Shown here: positions 60,920-64,000 of the stretch, one piece after another
How positions within the stretch are numbered: position 1 is the stretch's first letter
Layout of the letters: every line of letters starts with the position of its first letter
From: Pseudoduganella namucuonensis
Lineage (GTDB): Bacteria > Pseudomonadota > Gammaproteobacteria > Burkholderiales > Burkholderiaceae_D
Direction of reading: 5' to 3'
Length of the DNA: 64,000 nt
NCBI RefSeq assembly: GCF_900116645.1
Contig: NZ_FPBO01000013.1
Coordinates: forward strand, 108,837-172,836
Translations under genes and position numbers: made by a program
Notes under the pieces: model-generated
Databases searched by the model: none
Told to the model about the DNA's origin: nothing
What the model saw: only the letters and a program-made list of their open reading frames with translations

Positions 60920-62746
60920 TTGGAAGACCTGCTGCCGTATTACGAACGAGAGCTGGTGACGTTGCGGCGCCACAGCCGCGAATTCGCGGAACGCTTCCCC
61001 AAGGTGGCCGCGCGGCTGCGGATGGGCAGCGACGGCTGCGCCGACCCGCATGTCGAGCACCTGATCGAGGCGGTGGCGCTGTTGGCGGCGCGCGTCTCCA
61101 AGCGCCTGGACGACGACTACCCGAAGTTCACCGAGGCGCTGCTGGAGATGCTGTTCCCCCACTATCTGCGGCCTTTCCCGTCCTGCGCCATCGTGCAGGC
61201 CGCCGAGGACGGCGAGCGGGGCGCGGCGGCTTTCACGATCCCCCGCGGCACCGAACTGGAATCGCCCCCGGTGCAGGGCGTGCGCTGCGGCTTCAGGGTG
61301 GCGTACGGGTTGGCGAAGACGCCGGTGCGGCTGGCGGCGGCGCGCTTCGACGCCATCGCCGCCGTTCCCGCCGGTCTGGGCCTGCCCGCCCACGCCGGCG
61401 CGGGACTGTCCATCACGCTCGAATCCACGCCCGGCGGACCGGAACTGGCGCACCTGGCGGACCGCGCGCTGCGCGTCCACATCGACGGCGAGGCGTCCTT
61501 CGGCGCGGCGCTGCGCGACGCGCTCTTCATCTCCGCCGCCGGGGCGTACATCGCGTTCGACGAGGGCGGCCACGTGCCGCTGGCGTCGGTTCCGATCGCG
61601 CCGGTGGGCTTCGCGGAGGAGGACGCGCTGATTCCCTTTTGCGCCCGATCGCATCCCGCCTACCGTTTGCTGATCGAATACTTCGCCTTTCCCGAAAAGT
61701 TCAACTTCTTCGACATCGACCTGGCCGCCATGCGAGGCGGCCTGCCCGCGGGTTGCCGGCGCTGCACGCTGCATCTGGCACTGGCGGGCCTCGGCCCGGA
61801 CACGCAGGCCGCGCGCATGCTGCGCAGCCTGTCGGCGGACCATCTGCGGCTGCACTGCGCGCCGGTCGTCAACCTGTTCCGGCGGCCCGGCGAACCGATC
61901 GCTCTCACCGAACGCACCAGCGACCACGCCGTGCGCGCGCATGCCACGCAAGCCGATGCCTACGAGGTGTACACGGTCGATTCCGTGGCGATGCTGCCGC
62001 AGGGCGGCGGCGCGGACGCCATCGACTTCAAGCCGTTCTACTCGCTGCGGCACGGCGAGGAAGGCGAGGGGCGTTACTGGACGCTGCGGCACGACGACGC
62101 GCTTGCAGCGGCCAGTCCCGGACACGAGAAGCGACTGTCGCTGGTCAATGCCGGCGCGGCCGGCCTCGAGCTGGAAGGCGCCACGCTGTCGCTGGAGCTG
62201 ACCTGCACCAACCGCGACCTGCCCGTCCAGTTGAAGTATGGAGAGACCTGCGGCGACCTCGCCGCGCCCGGCGTCGCCGGCGGCGCCATCCTGCGCTTCG
62301 TGCGCCGGCCCACGCAGCCCTGCAGGCCGCCCATGTCGCCGGGCCTGCACTGGCGCCTGATTTCCCACCTGACCCTGAACCAGCACGCGCTGACGCAGCA
62401 GGGTCTGCCCGCCTTCCGCGAGATGCTGACCCTGTACGACCTGACGCAAGGCGCAGCCTCGCAACGCCAGGTCGCCGGCGTGACCGGGCTGGAGGTGCGC
62501 GACGCCGTGCACTGGATGCGCCACCAGCGCGGCGCCTCGCTGGTGCACGGCGTGGAGGTGCGGCTGACCGTCGACGAGGCGGCGTTCGCCGGCAGCGGGC
62601 TGCACCTGTTTGCGCAAGTGATGGACCGCTTCCTCGGCCTGTACGCGCAGGTCAACAGCTTCAGCCAGCTGGTGGTCCTGTCCATGAAATCGAACAAGGA
62701 GCTCATCCGATGCCAGCCCAGAAGCGGACATGCGAGCCTGGTGTGA
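60920..62746 (+). CDS. tssF: Type VI secretion baseplate protein TssF
   Basis: 608 residues. The start is TTG at 60920 behind AGGGGGA; the nearby ATG at 60915 is out of frame. LLPYYERELVTLRRHSREFAERFPKVAARL is the family N-terminus, followed by EALLEMLFPHYLRPFPSC and a C-terminal FLGLYAQVNSFSQLVVLS. TssF forms the baseplate wedge with TssG and TssK. It overlaps tssG by 37 bases. Confidence 0.92.
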   Translation: MEDLLPYYERELVTLRRHSREFAERFPKVAARLRMGSDGCADPHVEHLIEAVALLAARVSKRLDDDYPKFTEALLEMLFPHYLRPFPSCAIVQAAEDGERGAAAFTIPRGTELESPPVQGVRCGFRVAYGLAKTPVRLAAARFDAIAAVPAGLGLPAHAGAGLSITLESTPGGPELAHLADRALRVHIDGEASFGAALRDALFISAAGAYIAFDEGGHVPLASVPIAPVGFAEEDALIPFCARSHPAYRLLIEYFAFPEKFNFFDIDLAAMRGGLPAGCRRCTLHLALAGLGPDTQAARMLRSLSADHLRLHCAPVVNLFRRPGEPIALTERTSDHAVRAHATQADAYEVYTVDSVAMLPQGGGADAIDFKPFYSLRHGEEGEGRYWTLRHDDALAAASPGHEKRLSLVNAGAAGLELEGATLSLELTCTNRDLPVQLKYGETCGDLAAPGVAGGAILRFVRRPTQPCRPPMSPGLHWRLISHLTLNQHALTQQGLPAFREMLTLYDLTQGAASQRQVAGVTGLEVRDAVHWMRHQRGASLVHGVEVRLTVDEAAFAGSGLHLFAQVMDRFLGLYAQVNSFSQLVVLSMKSNKELIRCQPRSGHASLV

Positions 62747-63744
62747 TCGAGCGCCTGGTCCAGGCGCCGCAGCGCTACCAGTTCGCGCAGGCCGTGCGCC
62801 TGCTGGTGCGCTGGCTGGCCGATCATGGCGTTCCCTATGAGCAGGCCTACACCGACGTGCTGCGCTTCCAGGCCAGCCTGTCGCTGGCCTTCCCGGCCGG
62901 CGACATCGAGGCGCTGCAGATGGAAGGCGCGCCCGGCGGCACAATGCCGCGCCATGTGCGCCTCACGCCGGCCTGCATCGGCCTGCTGGGCGCCAACGGC
63001 GCGCTTCCCTTCCACTATACGGAGCGCATCGCCGCCGCCGAAGCCGACCCCGAACTGGCCGGCGCCAAGCCGTTCATGGACATGCTGGCGCAACGCATGG
63101 TGGCGCTGTACTGCCAGGCGTGGGGCAAGCACCGGCTGGAGCACAGCCTGGACATGGGCGGCGCGGACACGCAGCGTCCCTTGCTGTTGGCCCTGGGCGG
63201 CAACGCCGCGCTGTTCCGCGCCGCCGAGGCGGAGGGCGCCATCCGCGCCGACACGGCCGCCCGCTACGCGGGGCTGCTGCGCGCCAGGCCGGCGTCGGCT
63301 GTCGCCATCTCGCAGGTGCTGTCCGAATACTTCGGCGTGCCGGTGCGGCTGGAACAATTCGACGGCTGCTGGGATCCGATTCCCGTGCAGGCGCGCAGCA
63401 CGCTGGGCGTGACGCGTCCCCGCCTCGGCCACGGCGCGGTGCTGGGGACGCGGGTGTGGCGGCACGACCGGCAGGCCAGGCTGGACATCGGCCCCCTCAA
63501 GCGGGACGAGTTGCAGCGCTTCCTGCCCAGGGGCGAAGCGGCGGCGGCGCTGGCCGCGATGCTGAAACTGTTCGGCGCGCCGAAGCTGCGCTACGAGGTA
63601 AGGCTGATTCTCGGCGCCTCCTGCATCGGCCCGATCGTGCTCGCGCCGCCCGGTGCGCGGCGGCGCCTGGGCTGGGACACCTTCCTGCCCGACAAAGCCG
63701 GCAAGGTGGCACGGCCCGAAGTCCGCTATCGCTTGACCATATAA
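62710..63744 (+). CDS. tssG: Type VI secretion baseplate protein TssG
   Basis: 344 residues from the ATG at 62710, inside the end of tssF, with AAGGAG 7 bases upstream. Family features include LVQAPQRYQFAQAVRLLVRWL, RFQASLSLAFPAGDI, CIGLLGANGALPFHYTER and ISQVLSEYFGVPVRLEQFDG. A long in-frame extension back to 60760 lies antisense-like within tssF and is not coding. vgrG follows 11 bases later. Confidence 0.92.
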   Translation: MPAQKRTCEPGVIERLVQAPQRYQFAQAVRLLVRWLADHGVPYEQAYTDVLRFQASLSLAFPAGDIEALQMEGAPGGTMPRHVRLTPACIGLLGANGALPFHYTERIAAAEADPELAGAKPFMDMLAQRMVALYCQAWGKHRLEHSLDMGGADTQRPLLLALGGNAALFRAAEAEGAIRADTAARYAGLLRARPASAVAISQVLSEYFGVPVRLEQFDGCWDPIPVQARSTLGVTRPRLGHGAVLGTRVWRHDRQARLDIGPLKRDELQRFLPRGEAAAALAAMLKLFGAPKLRYEVRLILGASCIGPIVLAPPGARRRLGWDTFLPDKAGKVARPEVRYRLTI

Positions 63745-63755
63745 AGGAGACAGCC

Positions 63756-64000
63756 ATGGACGCAGGCAGGACGATCACCGGCTTGGAGGCGCTATCCATC
63801 CTGGGCCTGGAAAGCCAGGGCAACCGGCTGCTGCGCATGGCCTTCCCCAGGGGAGACGGCCCTAAAGGGACGGTCATGCTGGTCGACACGCTGGACGCGG
63901 AGGAATCGATGTCACGCGACTTCCGCTTCGAGGTCGGCGTGCTGTCGGACGACGCGCGCATCCCGCTCAAGGCCATGATGGCGCGGATGGTGACGGTCTC
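63756..64000 (+). CDS. vgrG: VgrG, type VI secretion spike protein (N-terminal part only)
   Basis: 81 full codons are visible before the window ends. NRLLRMAFPRGDGP, then MLVDTLDAEESMSRDFRFEV and LSDDARIPLKAMM are the usual opening of Burkholderiales-type VgrG (gp27-like domain). AAAGGAG precedes the ATG at 63756. VgrG trimers cap the Hcp tube and carry effectors; any C-terminal extension lies outside. Confidence 0.85.
   Translation, partial: MDAGRTITGLEALSILGLESQGNRLLRMAFPRGDGPKGTVMLVDTLDAEESMSRDFRFEVGVLSDDARIPLKAMMARMVTV

Overview
The window is dense, high-GC bacterial chromosome with about 52 protein-coding genes on both strands. I saw no rRNA, tRNA, transposase, prophage or CRISPR array. 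Gene content and protein style fit a beta-proteobacterium, most likely Oxalobacteraceae (Massilia/Duganella/Janthinobacterium-like). The pointers are the paa cluster, a beta-type ParC/ParE pair, a type VI secretion locus, a secreted M4 protease and many short palindromic intergenic repeats. No taxonomic marker gene is present, so this placement is inference.

Layout. (1) 1-13414, + strand: aerobic phenylacetate catabolism, paaE(partial)-G-H-I-K-J, then a five-gene LivKHMGF-type ABC importer, then paaY-paaZ. Two 64-bp palindromic elements sit at the two edges of the importer block. (2) 13424-15376, - strand: a PemK/MazF-type toxin with AbrB-type antitoxin, and an M24 peptidase. (3) 15468-24618, - strand: a tightly overlapped ten-gene envelope machine mixing type II secretion and type IV pilus parts (PilC/GspF, GspE, PilM-, PilN-, PilO-, PilP/GspC-like, secretin, three pseudopilins). 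Immediately upstream is a secreted M4 metalloprotease (24721-27261), which is a candidate substrate. (4) 27936-34225: an orphan ACT-like regulator, argH, and a possible cyanophycin-use locus (YfcC-type carrier and AspA/AstE-family hydrolase on -, exported cyanophycinase on +). (5) 34363-39670: an exported M64 peptidase, a GH32 fructanase lipoprotein, a small Ala/Lys-rich periplasmic protein and a MASE1-GGDEF cyclase. (6) 39773-44299, - strand: parE-parC. (7) 44534-49665: a protein with a degenerate receiver domain, then a 1377-residue sensor with two GGDEF domains and one EAL domain. (8) 49943-59451, + strand: an agl-like alpha-glucoside regulon (TonB-dependent receptor, MalK-type ATPase, binding protein, two permeases, GH13 glucosidase, LacI-type repressor), with two LacI-type operators in front of the receptor. 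(9) 59420-64000: one edge of a type VI secretion cluster, tssK (-) and tssF-tssG-vgrG(partial) (+).

How it works together. Phenylacetate, probably imported by the embedded ABC system, is activated by PaaK, epoxidised by the complex ending in PaaE, isomerised by PaaG, ring-opened and oxidised by PaaZ, and beta-oxidised by PaaJ and PaaH. PaaI and PaaY recycle dead-end thioesters. Elsewhere the window carries polymer scavenging (protein, fructan, cyanophycin-like peptide, alpha-glucosides), c-di-GMP signalling and contact-dependent secretion.

The least familiar items are the hybrid secretion/pilus operon, the palindromic repeat families (one copy read through in frame inside the PilM-like gene), the cyanophycinase neighbourhood and the pseudo-receiver protein.
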